The position numbers were made by a program, and so were the translations under genes. From Fasciolopsis buskii (lineage: Eukaryota > Platyhelminthes > Trematoda > Plagiorchiida > Fasciolidae), in assembly GCA_008360955.1 (NCBI GenBank), contig LUCM01010122.1, positions 64,299-128,298 on the forward strand: 64,000 nt of DNA. Reading direction: 5' to 3'. Below are positions 9,871 through 22,198 of the stretch, piece after piece (the first letter of the stretch is position 1; every line of letters starts with the position of its first letter). The notes under the pieces were generated by a model. It did not search any database and had not been told where the DNA came from. It saw nothing but the letters and a program-made list of their open reading frames with translations.

Positions 9871-12800
9871 AGAAACTAAGAAAGAAGCGCACTACTATAG
9901 GGATGGTTGGACAGAAGAGTACCGGGTACGAATGCGTGAAGAGCGACAATAACCGCTAAACCGGTTGTGCGGTTCCGAGGAAATTCTGTTTGGTTTTCGC
10001 TTTTGAACATTGAAACGATGTGATTTCTCTCATTTTCTCCGAAAAGTGAATCATAGGCTTTTAACCCAGTTAGATGGGCTTTAACATCGTCTGTTGGGTT
10101 ACTTGTAAAAAACTGCCATATGTGAATTTGTGTTCTCACTGGCGCGAAAGGTTCAAACAACTCGGCCCACTCACTGCGGTGCAGAAGCTGTTTGGCTTTT
10201 GAGTTGTCTTGCACCGATACTGGGCGAGTACATTAAACACGTTATCAAAAAACGTCAGTTTTCAGTCCCATATCCGTCGATCATTTTGGTGGTAGATGGA
10301 AATTCGCCGTCGCTCCGCTGGTTACCACGTGATCTAAGAAGACCGTATATATTTCTATCCCACTGCAATTTTGTAGGATTATGGTTGCTGTCCCCCCTCC
10401 CCTCGTGCTGTGGGCCCTAAATGCTAGGGGACATACGCGTTCCACTACACATGCATAAAACAAGAAATGGTTAGACTCCGTTTCGAAAATTGAGAGGGGA
10501 AATGAACCAAAACTAAATTGTCTTCATATGGTGGTCACCAAGGTAGAATTCTAACCTGAAAGTCCTGACGTGGAATCCCGTTGCCACCGATGATTTCCTT
10601 ATTCGACAATTGTTCATTATCGAAAATATGAAACGGTTGTTTTACAACGAGATTTGTTAAGCGTCACTTGGATTCGGCCTGTGACGGAGCCCACAGCTTC
10701 AATGATTTACATGGCAAATCTTTTCCTCTCTTGCGATGCAGCACTCTGTGTTGAGCTTATATTACCTTTCTGGTTAAGCTATTTGCCCGGCTGCAAACGT
10801 GCAGGTGGTTCGTAATCCAAATTCCAGTTCAAAATTGAATGCGCGAGACGCACTGCATCTCAAAGGCCTCACTATTTGGGATATTGGTATCATCGCTATT
10901 TTCATTATCATGATCCGATTTTTAAAGAAATGCGTCAAGTTGCGTTAGTTTATCCAAGTTTAAAAGTTGTATTTACTGTGAATTTTCATGTGATGCTGAC
11001 TGTGTACCTCAGCTTTGCCCCACACACTCCATAAACTGGTTGTCAAACGACCTCTTCGTGTTTTTGTCTCGTCTCTGGATCCTAGAAGGGTCTTCTCTGC
11101 TGTCGTTATAGCGCGTGTGCGCCGATTGGTTTGCAGTTTGACTAGCTGCTGGGTGAAACCAAAAGTGTCGTCGAGCCTCCGCTTGTTTACCTCCGATTGA
11201 CGTAAAAAGTCCACAAACACACTCAGTCGCTCAGATTCTCATGACGCGCCGTCTGCTGCATGATGTTTGTGCTATTAGTCACCTGTTTTATATTTTGCTG
11301 GATTATAGACAATGGGAAGTACGCTTTCCATGTCAGAATTTTTCCGTGGACCCACCACTTTTCACCAGTTAAGTTCACTTTTCTTGTTCTTAAGTGGTCA
11401 CATTTTCGGTTCGGAAGATTCGTTAAGTACCCAACTGTTATCTTAGACGCATACATAGTAGAATGCACAGAAGCCTAACAGTGGTTTTCCGGAAAGAGGA
11501 AACTGCGTGGAAATCTTGTAACACAAACAAACAGTTATCTGCATGCCCAAGTATCCCACACTTCGGGGATGTGAATTCAACGCTCCCGACAAAGTGCATC
11601 CTCTCTTATAAATGGTTTACAATAGTATATCGTTACTTTAATAAGAAGTAAGCCAAATGATAAAATCAACTGAGCAGACGTTTCAAAGGGTACGGTTTCA
11701 AAATGACGCTATTTCACTTCTCCCTGAAGGCAACATCAGGCGATAGTAATCCGATATAGTCTGATTATGCATATCTTACTTGAGTGTAAATTGCAAAGAT
11801 GGCTGCGTTGATTGGGGAAATAAAAGGAGCGTGTTAGTAGCGATAGAAGAAATGATGTGAAAAATTGCTGAGCAATAGCGTACTGTCCAGTTCTGCCCGT
11901 GGCTTAAGGCGTTTAACACCACGAAGCCGGCGTTGTTAAGTCCCAACATCTCTGGCACTTTGTACTGATGCCAGTATCATTATCCCTAGTAAAATTCGGC
12001 CCCATACATTTCCATTCAGTGAATGATAACGAGTGTGATTGCGTGCTCTTTGTTGAATAATCCACTTGAGAACTAAACCTGTGATTCAATGTCGGGTTTT
12101 CGTTTGTTAGTCACTATTGGAACTACAGTCGCATGCGAGTACACGGTATCTGTACATCATACCTGTATCGGTCTCTCAAAGAAGGATCTTAACTGATGCT
12201 CCAATTCCTAGTATGCAAGGGATTGTCAGTCTTTGTCCAGCTACTATTGTGACGTATGCCCGCCGGCAGTTGCAACAACTCTTCATTTCATGTTTTTGTC
12301 ATGAATCAGTGGTGCTGTATTTCAAAAAAGGGTTCCCGACCGTCTGAATGCCGTCAAATGGGTGGAAGCGATTGGCATTGGTAGGAGCTGGATCCTGGAC
12401 TCTCAGGAGTTTTCTCACCTTTGGTAGTCATTCGTGGTCCATTTTCCCCAACCAGTTGACATTTCCCACCCACATAGCACTCATTAGGTTATTGCTCGTG
12501 CAAAATGTAAGGAACATGGTTCTCACTCATCGGTTTACAGTCAGTGGATAGAGTCATTTCGCTAAAATTCTCTATTGAATGGTTGCCAGTAGGATATAGT
12601 TTGGTTTTAGAAGAAACGTTTCTGTCCTGAATGTGACTATTTTCCTCATCAAGTGCCGGACGAAATCGAACTTAGTATTCTGTAGGTATACAATGAGCTG
12701 AGTGAGCATAACGTGTGGGAAAGTACAAATGACTAGCATTCGTCTGTAGCAAAAACAAATAAAGCAATTCATGATGATCAAGCAAAAAGTCCGACCATAC

Positions 12801-15522
12801 ATGAATCCTTACGGTATTCACACAATTATTGAACAGACTGCACGGTTTATGCAATGTGCTCTTTTATTTTTTATCGGTTGAGCCATATAACTTCAATTTT
12901 TATCCATATAATAATTGCGAAGATAATGCCGACAAGATTGAACAGTTTTGCGGATAGGTCGGCATTGTGTCGACTCCACACAATTGGCCTATCAACATTT
13001 TCAAATCTTACTACGTTTCATTCACTTTTTGGTGTATTATGGTGTCATTTTGGGTTCGCGTGTTTGTTCTGAATGATTAATTCTACGAAGGGTTTCCAGT
13101 ATTTCAGTTTCTCTTGTCCGAATTGGCCATTCCAACCTAATTTGTCCTAGCTGCGCTGCACTTTGGACATGGATAATATGATTCTCTTCACCTTTATTCC
13201 CGATATAAAATAACCGATAAAATAAAGGCGTATTTCCCAAGCACTTATTTTAACATATACTATAATTCTTTTAATTTAATTGAATGACCCAATATCTACC
13301 CTCCCTACGCAAATACGAAGTTGTTTCCGCAGTGGTCTGGCCTCATCCGTTCAACAAACCGCTCTACTACCGGGATGTATCAGTGAAATTGCTTGAGGAC
13401 CTACTAATTTGGGAGGTATGGTCACTGCGATTTCCGGCACAAAGCTTTGTATTCAGCTGCGATCATTGTCGAGATTCGGTTGGTCTGTCAGATGCAGGTT
13501 TGGGAAAGCAGACAAAATTGGCCATGTGTTCCTAAACCAGACACAATAAAGCAGAAAAAGAAACAATAATGTTAGTCACCCTTGCAATCGGGACAATAAA
13601 ATGTAGGAGGGATTTTACTGCCTCGGTTTCTTTCATGGCCGTGATCCATAGTTCTGTTGTGGTCGATGATTCTCTTTTTATCTGATCAATGTCTTCTGGC
13701 TAGTTCACTCTCGATTGCTTGGCATCTTTTACTGCGACTGGCAGACAATGGGCCGTAAAGTGCAGCAGCTTTGCAACTAAAACGAATTTCCAAAACGAAA
13801 TCAACAGTTGACAAAGAAATACGTTAGCGAACTCATTATTTGTACATCGTTGGACCGTAACCGACCTTTATCTATGAGATTATGCCGTTTGGTGAGACTA
13901 ACTTTACTGTGTTCCTTACTAAAAGGTTTTGTGTACTACAACGGGGCAACAGAACGGTAAGTGTCGCTCGAAAAATAAATACGTTAATTAACCCCACATC
14001 GTCAATGCAAGGAATGGTAATAGTCCGGTCTATCTAACTAGCTAAAAGAGATCGGGCGCTGTTCCAATTTATCAGCAGTAGCATAGTGCTGTTGTGGATT
14101 ACTGTTTTAAGTTTATCATACAAAAATGTTCAGTAACCCTTCGCAAGATTTGCGGATCCCTTTCAATTTGTCGTAGACCGAAAATACTTTCTGCTGAATA
14201 CCCAAATCATTAATACTTACAAATTATATCCGGACTGAATTGGTTGTTGATCTGCCGTCTATTCATCTTTTGATGTGCCTGGAGGTTGCGTGACTTGAAT
14301 TGCACCTTCTTTTTCCTCATGATTCATATTTACCCATCATTCAAGAGCGATGACGACACCCTTTCGCCTATCATCCCAGATGTGGGTAGTTTCTAGGTAT
14401 TTTTGTTTGGATCATCCTAAATACGAGAACAACATACTTAAATTGTTCTTTCTTTCTTATCCGACCACTTTGTTCACAGTTGTTAAATCTTCCCATCGTT
14501 TTTTTCAGCTGCTCCAATATATTCTGACACATTTAATTCTGCTTCACTCTATTACGTTCAGTTCTTCAGTTTCACTTGAATAACTTGATGTCCATAGCTC
14601 CGTTCTCATTTTCGTCAACACATAGAGGACCCAGTATATCTTACAGATCCTTCCTCATCAAAGATCTTTCGCGCAAGTTGTAATTTTCCTCACTGCTTTT
14701 GATAAACTTTTTAATTTGATTGGATATTGCAATGTATTTGCCTTAAGGTTTTAATGCATACTTCTTTGCGGAGCAGTAGCCGCTTCCTTGGTCAAACTGT
14801 TCCACGGCAACCGACGAAGCTGTTATCGCTCATTTAAGTGTTGCGGTACATCTTCCTTACCGCATATGAATAGTAAAAAGTCAATTGAAGTGTTCACTTT
14901 CTAATTCTGGTTCGTTTCCATACCCACCTCTAAACACAGTTCTCTTGGTGGATTGCGGTGGTAATGTTATTCATTTTGACCTGATGCACCAAAGGACTGG
15001 TTCTCCTGCCTCTTGAAACCAAGGCCTTTATGCTGAATGAACCACGTGGTACGCTTAGTGAAAGGCCGTCTGTGGCTTGTCCGTGGGAGGGTAAATGACT
15101 GGAGTTGGCAAATTTCTGCTCCATCTCCGGTTGGATGATAACAGTGACTAAAATTCCTGCGTGATGTAACTTAATTACCGATGTCTATACGGAATATATT
15201 TCATGAAATTTGCATTGGCATTGGCTGTCACCCGTCTGCTTGATTCTGGGTTTCCTCAGCGAAACGGCTTTTCGGTTTTTGTTTTCGATGAGTCGAGCGT
15301 AATTCGGTTAGACGTGCTTCATTGGTCGTGAAGCTAGTGATGTTCATGGTGAGAAGGTCACAGCGAATTTCAAAGTGTCATCTATTGAGTACGACTGATT
15401 ATCAAACGGACCGGAAATTATTAAGATAATTTGTTTCATTTCTGTTAACTGAGTGGCTTGTACAGTGATAGTAACATGCATGTAATAATCTTCCGCATTG
15501 CTTTACCATTACTCACTGATTC

Positions 15523-15567
15523 ATATATATATATATGTATATATATGTATATATATATAGAGAGAGA
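15523..15567. repeat. (AT)n and (AG)n compound simple repeat
   Basis: An AT-rich run with two TATG interruptions, followed by four AG units, about 200 bp upstream of the 15776 exon. Confidence 0.85.
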
Positions 15568-15775
15568 ATGTTCTTTCTCGTAGCTCAGGTTCAACAGGAT
15601 GGCGTTGGTTTGTTTGCTGAGTTGGACAACTTGATTGCAAACGTTTCATCACCTATCGAGGTGACTTCGTCAATGCATTGATGTTGTGGCTCGCCACAAT
15701 ACATATATATGCTTTTGATTGTTTTTTGTTTCAGTTTAGTTGAATCTCATTTTTCCCTCCGACTTATGGATTTAG

Positions 15776-16345
15776 GGCCAAACCACCTCGGAAACCGAAT
15801 ATGATCGGATCAACAGTGATGTGGGAAGTGATGTCGACTCCTCGTCCGGTCCCGAAGAAGATGCGGATCAGATTACACATCTTACCAAGTGCGATCATCT
15901 GACCATACCGGCTTCAGCCGATCCGCGTACTCCCCCTGGAATAAGCCCAATCGAATCTGGATCCATTAGTACTCCACCTCATTCACCTGGTGGTGCGAGT
16001 ACCGTTTCCGGCAACCATCCGAATCGTGTAAGTCGACCGGCCGTGTTTTTCCGTGACGCATCAAACGTTTGGACTCATGAGCCTGTCGGCGGGATGCAAG
16101 CTCCCCGTTCTCCTGGTAACTGGTCTCACGAATCCGATGATATGCGTGTGCCTGCCGATCGATCGCGATCTAATGCGACTGATCTGAATCCTGCACCTGC
16201 TGGAGTTCTAAAGAAGAGTGCCACCAGGCGCAGTCCTCTTGAGACTAACAATGCTGATCTCGGATTCGACAACCTTCTCAGTGCTGGATTGAAACCCGCC
16301 GATAGGGCGGAAATTTTAGCTGAAAAGTACTCTTATCTGCATCCG
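15776..16345 (+). CDS. PHTF: PHTF exon, long disordered Ser/Pro/Asp-rich linker
   Basis: This is the largest exon, residues 182-371 (190 codons, phase 0 to phase 0), between the acceptor GATTTAG and the donor CCG-GTAAGA. It opens with an acidic serine patch (SETEYDRINSD, then DVDSSSGPEEDADQ), which in position and character resembles the acidic serine patches of the PHTF1/2 linker. It continues through proline/serine runs (STPPHSPGG, APRSPGNW) that look like phosphorylation substrates for proline-directed kinases. It ends with a more ordered stretch (ADRAEILAEKYSYLHP). No membrane segment or zinc site is present. The frame is open and uses unremarkable codons. Length and phase make this a confident exon. 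Its family assignment rests on position and the acidic patch. Confidence 0.8.
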
Positions 16346-19001
16346 GTAAGATTATCTGTTTTGCGCACATCGATCTGGTTACCACAATTTTCACTGAATT
16401 CGGATGCATTTCGATACTTTGGTTGTTGTGGTCAAACTTAAAGTCGTGTATTTGTACCTAATCAAGTGACATCATTTCTACCACCCAGTTCTGTTGTATT
16501 AGTCAGGCCTTTTCTGATCGTCCTATTTTTGATGCCATCCCATTATGTACTCGAGTAAGTTGATCAATACAGTTGAGGTAATGTTTTTCCTATTCCTCCT
16601 AAGCGACACCTTTATGTTTGCTACTAATATCGACGTCTGTCAGCACTGGTTCACGATCCCGTGTCCAGATAAATAAAAGGTTTATCAGGACGGCTCTGAC
16701 GACGCTGATATGTGCTTTGGACTCTCAAACTGTTACAAAATTTGTTTTGAAACTGGTCCTATAAGTGGAGGTGGTAATTGAAGTACACACTGCGTTTTCA
16801 ACAACGCACCAGGTTGCCGTGGCCTGTAGGTTATTTGTGACATGTTTACTCTGTACACCGGAGCCACGCATCATAGAGGGTGACCGCGTGAAATGGAGTG
16901 ACGGAAGGATGGTGTCTTGTAGTTGTGCTACTAAGTAAGTATTTGGGAGCCATCCCGAATGGTCCGGCGGATAATGTTCGACCCACACTCGTTTCCCTCT
17001 AAGGGCGATTTGCATGCACTGCTGCTAGTTGTTAACAATTGCGAAGTAACTCTGCAGTGTTTCTATGTTTTTCAGTGATGTGCCTTATCATTAAAATCCC
17101 GAGATAAATTCTCTCGAAATAATTTACCAACAGTCATGTCATTTCAGAGGGACATATACAAAAGAAACGGCCTACTTCTCACTTCTTTCCGTCCCCGTGC
17201 GTCAGAAGTGACTCGTTCATTCAAGCCCGAATTCTGGCGCTGTACACATATTGGATCGGGTCGCGTGTAGTTTTCTGACGACCAAGTGATACTGTTAGCT
17301 GAAGAAGCCGAGAAAGAGACCAATGTACTGCATCGTTACCACCTCATATTACTAATCCCAATTCCGTACAAGCATGCCCAAAAAAATAAATCACGGAGCC
17401 CTTGATGCTACGTTAGTAACAACCAGAACCGGATTACATGACTGCGAGAATAATGATTGTAAAAAAAATTAAACTGATTTAACAAATTAGAAAAGGAAAT
17501 TCCGCGTTAGATTTTCCACTGCGCAGTGTACTGACCGTCTGCTTTCTTTTTTGTTCTGGTTTAGTGATGCAGAATGTACAATGGTTGTGGATTCCTGATT
17601 TGTCATTTAATTGGACGGTAGACGCATAACCGAATTTGTGAATATTTTCGATCAGCCTAATTTAGTAGATCAACCAATTAGTCTGATGGTCTAGCGCACT
17701 GCAAAAGAAGAGGGCTAAATTTGTCGAGAATGCTATTTTGGGATAGTAAGCGGTGGTTATCCGTCCGTATAATTTGTAAAGATATGAAATCGCTTGCCAT
17801 TGATTTTGACCGACTAAGAAGTGCTTGGTTTCCGCATTGCCTTTGCATTTCACCTTGTTTCTAGTTGTTTTCGGGATTCAATATGGTCGCTGTTTTCAGG
17901 TCGATAAGAGAAGCTCCAATAAGTTAGGAAGTGTACTAACAGTTTCGAGCTTATTGCTTCCTGTTTTTTCGTTAATCCTGTTTATTCTTTTATACGACTG
18001 TGCACTCTAGATGTGATCTTCACGATTCTCAGATTTGTGTCACATGTCCTAAGGACTGCATCGGATTAGCAAGCTTTCCTCATAACTTTCACCACTAAAG
18101 AACAACAACAACAACACTGTCATCAAATGGAATGCTGAAAGTATATGACCACATAGACGTGCGGTACTCAAATGGACTGTGTTCGCCACAATGAAGATCA
18201 GGGTGTTTGAATTCCTGCTTTGCAAATCACTTTCAGGAAAGCCGAGAATTCACGGTTCCTCGGCTCGTTACCACGACTGACCTATTAAAGTTGTGTGCAG
18301 TTCTATGCGACCTTGTTTCTCAGGGGCATCGTTGTCATTTCTTCCCGTGCTGTATTCCCTATAGGCCAAAATGTAGACCAGTTTCCCTTCGTAGCAGTTA
18401 TTCTACGTGTGGTAAAATGTGCGAGCGGTCTTTGGGCAAAGCAGCAAGTTTGGAAATGTTGTCCGTTCCTAATTTCTTTTTTCTGTACGCGCTCGCAACT
18501 GGATGCGGCGAAATAAGTACATCCTCTTAGTCTCAAAAGTTCATCGTGATGTTAGGAATAATAGACGAAGAAAATAATGTGAAACGAATTGGGTGACAAA
18601 TGTACTGAAATTTAGTCGTGGAAATTTGTCTGCGGCAAAGTTATCCTTTGAGCCATGATCATGTTTTTCTTGCTAAATGCGTATATGTGAATTTTTCGAA
18701 TGAATTTTACATTTACTCTAATGGACCAAATTGTTTTTTCTGCTTTTATTTCTTTATCTATCATTTATTGTGCTCAATATCGGAAGTTACAAAATCGATC
18801 GTTGATTTCTGGCAAGTATCAGCTTAAATAATTGCATCAGTATGGTTTAATTGAGATGGCATATTTTCCCCCTTTTATATTTTCATAGATGTATGTTGGT
18901 CCACGTTCTTCGTTGTTCGAGCGACCGAAAGCAGTCTATGTCACTTGTTGTTATTCCCAGTTTCTTAATCTGCATTCTGTTTTTCTCGATCAATATAACA
19001 G
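16346..19001 (+). other. Intron, 2.7 kb
   Basis: Starts GTAAGA and ends AACAG. Contains only short unassigned ORFs on both strands (for example 17015-16725 reverse) and A-rich runs near 17461. No repeat family is recognised with confidence. Confidence 0.5.
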
Positions 19002-19059
19002 GCAAGTGAAGTGGCCTCAAAAGCTTGGGCTCAGTTGCCTTCCGGAGCTAACGATACGA
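19002..19059 (+). CDS. PHTF: PHTF short exon before the WEG motif
   Basis: Residues 372-390, 19 codons (ASEVASKAWAQLPSGANDT), plus one base. The acceptor is TATAACAG and the donor ACGA-GTATGT. It enters in phase 0, as the exon at 15776 requires. Its leftover A joins TT from the exon at 22119 to make an Ile codon. No domain can be recognised in so short a piece. The call depends on phase agreement on both sides. Confidence 0.65.
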
Positions 19060-22000
19060 GTATGTTTGACAGTCTTTTTCATTATATCTGTTTTTCGCTT
19101 TTGCCACGATGTCTCCATCCCAGATATTTGCAGGTTGCTTTTTATATTCACAATTTGACTACCAAAATTATCCATTATGCGGATTTAGTTGAATCGAAAT
19201 CCGCATACTCTTGCGCCAGTTGCCAATGCATGACAGCTAAACTCCCAATTTTTCGATCAATCTTATGGCTTCTAATCGTTTTTCTCGAGTGAGGTTGGCG
19301 CGGACTGTTTGTCTATGTCAATAAGACGACCCTCTTTAGAACTGATCATGTGAACAGAATCGTTAGACAAGCACCAACAACCCTGCTGATGGGTTGGCTC
19401 CCGCCCGAATCGAAATGGACTATCCCTTAGTTTATCACATTGGCTTATATCCATGTAGTTCGTATTTTTGTTCGAAGAGTGTGCTTGTTCATCTGACGAA
19501 TTTGTAGACTAACTGAGTAGCTGGGTTGCTGTTTGCCTTGATCAGGACCAGAATGAAAGCAATTGATATTGCATAATCATAAATGTCGCTAAGATTGGTC
19601 ACAGCACTGACCTATCTGTTAATTAGTTTATACGTCTCACTAAATTCATTTTCTCTGTTGGGTTTATTACGAGAAATTTCAGACAAGAAGCCCATGAGTG
19701 CATGACAAAAACTGGAATTTAAGTTTATTCCAATCAAATTTTGGCAAATGTTATGCCAAAACCTTTTCTTCTAGAGTTTCGTTTATTTTGAGAGTACTCA
19801 CGGGCATAGATACACTATGTCACTCTTGATGTTCTCTTTCGTAAACGAAAAACATTGGTGCAACCCAGCCCTGTTGACAGCATTATGTAATATCTTTCCA
19901 TCTACGGCTTTGTCACCTCATAAAACAGTCTAATATGTGTGAAAGTTGCCTTCCGTGCTAAAAAACGGATGTTCAACCTTTAACGGAGTAAAATCGAATT
20001 CGAAGAAATCTGGTTAACTGTGCAATATTGACTTATCCACATGGTTGAGCTATGGGACCTAACAGGTATTGTCTCGCTTTAGCTACAACGTCTCTTTTGT
20101 TTCGATGAAATGAATACCTTTCCTTCAGACTCACAAAATTTAAAAAAATACCTCTATGTGCGTGTGAGGGCGCGGGCGTGTATATACGCGTATATGGACA
20201 AGGAAGTGAGAAAAAGAAAGGACGGTTCATTGAATGTTACAATAAGATGTCGATTTGCGCAGGTGAAGAGAAATTATCAAGAATTCTGTGGTTCGAAAGA
20301 AACCCACACGAAACAGAACTTGCATAAAGTTTTAACTGGTTTAAAGGAATCTGTTTAGCAAAATACAACAACGGAAAACGAATGAAAGCAAGGATAGTCG
20401 CTGCGGTTCATCCGAAATTCCTTAGCTATTCTCAACGTGTTCATCAAAATCCACCCTAAGATGGTGCTATGTTCAGAATTTGGAGTAATAAAGTTCGAAG
20501 AGGGGTCATTTAAAGAGATTTGCGGACATTTAAATGGATAATCATATGATCGATTGTTTTATTGTTGGAAATCTTGTTAGCAAAACTTTCGCTGGTTTTG
20601 ATTTAATGATCATTCGAAAAAATCATTGAGGGGTCGGATTACGCAACTTGTGACAAAGAAAGCGCAGCGCATTGTCTGTATTTTTTCCAGTATACACTGG
20701 ACGAACAATAGATTAGATAAGTGGAATGCACTGATTTATAAAACAAACAGTGACCACATGTCTTTCGTGCTACTGGGCCAAGGAAATAATCGTTGCAGTT
20801 TTAATGCAGCCTGGGAAGCAAGGAGACTATTTTAAATTGGTGCTCATTATGATGGCCGAAATAATTTGCAGACGAAATCCTATTGTGTTTAGATCGTAGT
20901 TGATCAGCAGATCCGCCGTAGTTATGCTATCTCGATAAATTGAAGATGCATTCACATCGATGAAGTACTTTACGATACAGACAAAACAGGTCTAAAAGCA
21001 TCCGAGAAAAGCGAGAAATCACATTAAGTGAATATATGGGGTAATGAAATTTCAGACCGTTGGCGTGTGTTTTGGATTCAAGTTGAATTGGACAGTGGAT
21101 TGCAAATGCGAACTGAAACTTTTGCTTGTACCCTAGCCTTTTCTGGGCGATCAGTGATAATGGTATTTGAAAGGGTTTGTGGTAGAATTGGTTTAAATGA
21201 AGGCTGATGAGGGAGTAGTAGGTTCTTGGGTAACGGTAAAGTTTCGAACCTGCCAGGTCATTCACAATTGATGTTAATTCCAACAGGGCTTATTCAAAGT
21301 TATTCATGCCGTGCATCTGTGTATTGTGCATTCTTATTCAGACACGGTTATTGAGCGATTGCGATGCATGCATGTGGATGAATTCGAGAACAGCGAACGT
21401 CGTTTAAAAAACAGTTGTTTTCTATCTAACTGTCCAATCTCTGTGCCGACGAAGGGAGAAACTACCACATTTTTTCAGGTGTGACCAAAGACTGTTTACC
21501 AGTCTGCGTGCTTACGCTTCTCTACCTGAGTGGGTTTAGGCACTTAATAGGAGGGTAAAATGGAGGTAAACGACCCTTTCGTCGGTGGTTTAGTGTTTTA
21601 ATGCTTACCGGGTGTAAAATTGACTCGACGTCAGTCAGGAACACGGTAACCCTATCACAATGGTAAAACAATGTTGGGCGAGTCTTGCGAAATATATTCC
21701 TAGTTCAGTGGTTTTAAAAAATCGTGTTGGTCATAGCTCTGGTTGTTGGTTTCTGCGGGGTTCTAGTCGCTAAGTTTAGTTTAAGTCGTGATTTAGAGGC
21801 CAGGCTAAGGATTCAGAACCCAACGAAAAGCTATCCTGGACTGCTTATACTTCGTGAGCTTCGTTTCTTCTTCGAGAATTATAAGTAAATACCGAACTTT
21901 GTTCTAAGTCTTGTGGCAGGTACGCCCGCTAGATGAAGCGCACAGTCTCCCCGGTCTTTCTAGTAATGGTTAGAAATGGTCAGGAAAAATGAGTTATTTG

Positions 22001-22118
22001 TTGGGATTGCTCCGTCTATTATCTGCCTCGTTGTGTTTCAAGACGCGGTGACGGTCAGTTAATGGTGTCCTCTTTTTCACCGAATAGCTTCATTTTTATC
22101 CTGTTTTTTTCTTTTCAG
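19060..22118 (+). other. Intron, 3.1 kb
   Basis: Starts GTATGT and ends with a long pyrimidine tract and CTTTTCAG. Holds unassigned short ORFs, the longest at 21283-20927 on the - strand (118 codons, no domain recognised). No mobile element was identified. Confidence 0.5.
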
Positions 22119-22198
22119 TTGCTTGTTACGTATGGGAGGGAGAAAAATCAGCGAAATGCAATTTGACTATGTTGGATGTTGGATGGAATGTGATTCGC
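22119..22198 (+). CDS. PHTF: PHTF exon carrying the conserved WEG block
   Basis: Residues 392-417. The peptide CYVWEGEKSAKCNLTMLDVG aligns with the conserved PHTF block that in human PHTF1 has WEGN, a CKK, then a hydrophobic ILEISG-like run. It marks the start of the conserved C-terminal half. The acceptor is CTTTTCAG and the donor CGC-GTAAGT. It enters with two bases (Ile codon completed with the preceding A) and leaves in phase 0. The Cys after Lys is retained. This is the first exon where homology alone identifies the gene. Confidence 0.9.

Larger units (their letters stand above)
6297..15775 (+). other. Intron, 9.5 kb, repeat-bearing
   Basis: Starts GTGAGT and ends TTTAG. It contains GT microsatellites near 8391 and 8539, a CACTA-like fold-back at 9512-9870, a possible LINE endonuclease relic at 7180-7370, and an AT/AG simple repeat at 15523-15567. 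An open stretch at 13284-13535 was considered as an exon and not accepted. No further coding exon could be supported by homology. Confidence 0.45.

Noticed and set aside
13284..13535. Possible exon ending GGGAG-GTATGG with peptide KPLYYRDVSVKLLEDLLIWE
   Set aside because: Composition is attractive but there is no match to PHTF and no need for an extra exon, since 6296 and 15776 already agree in phase.
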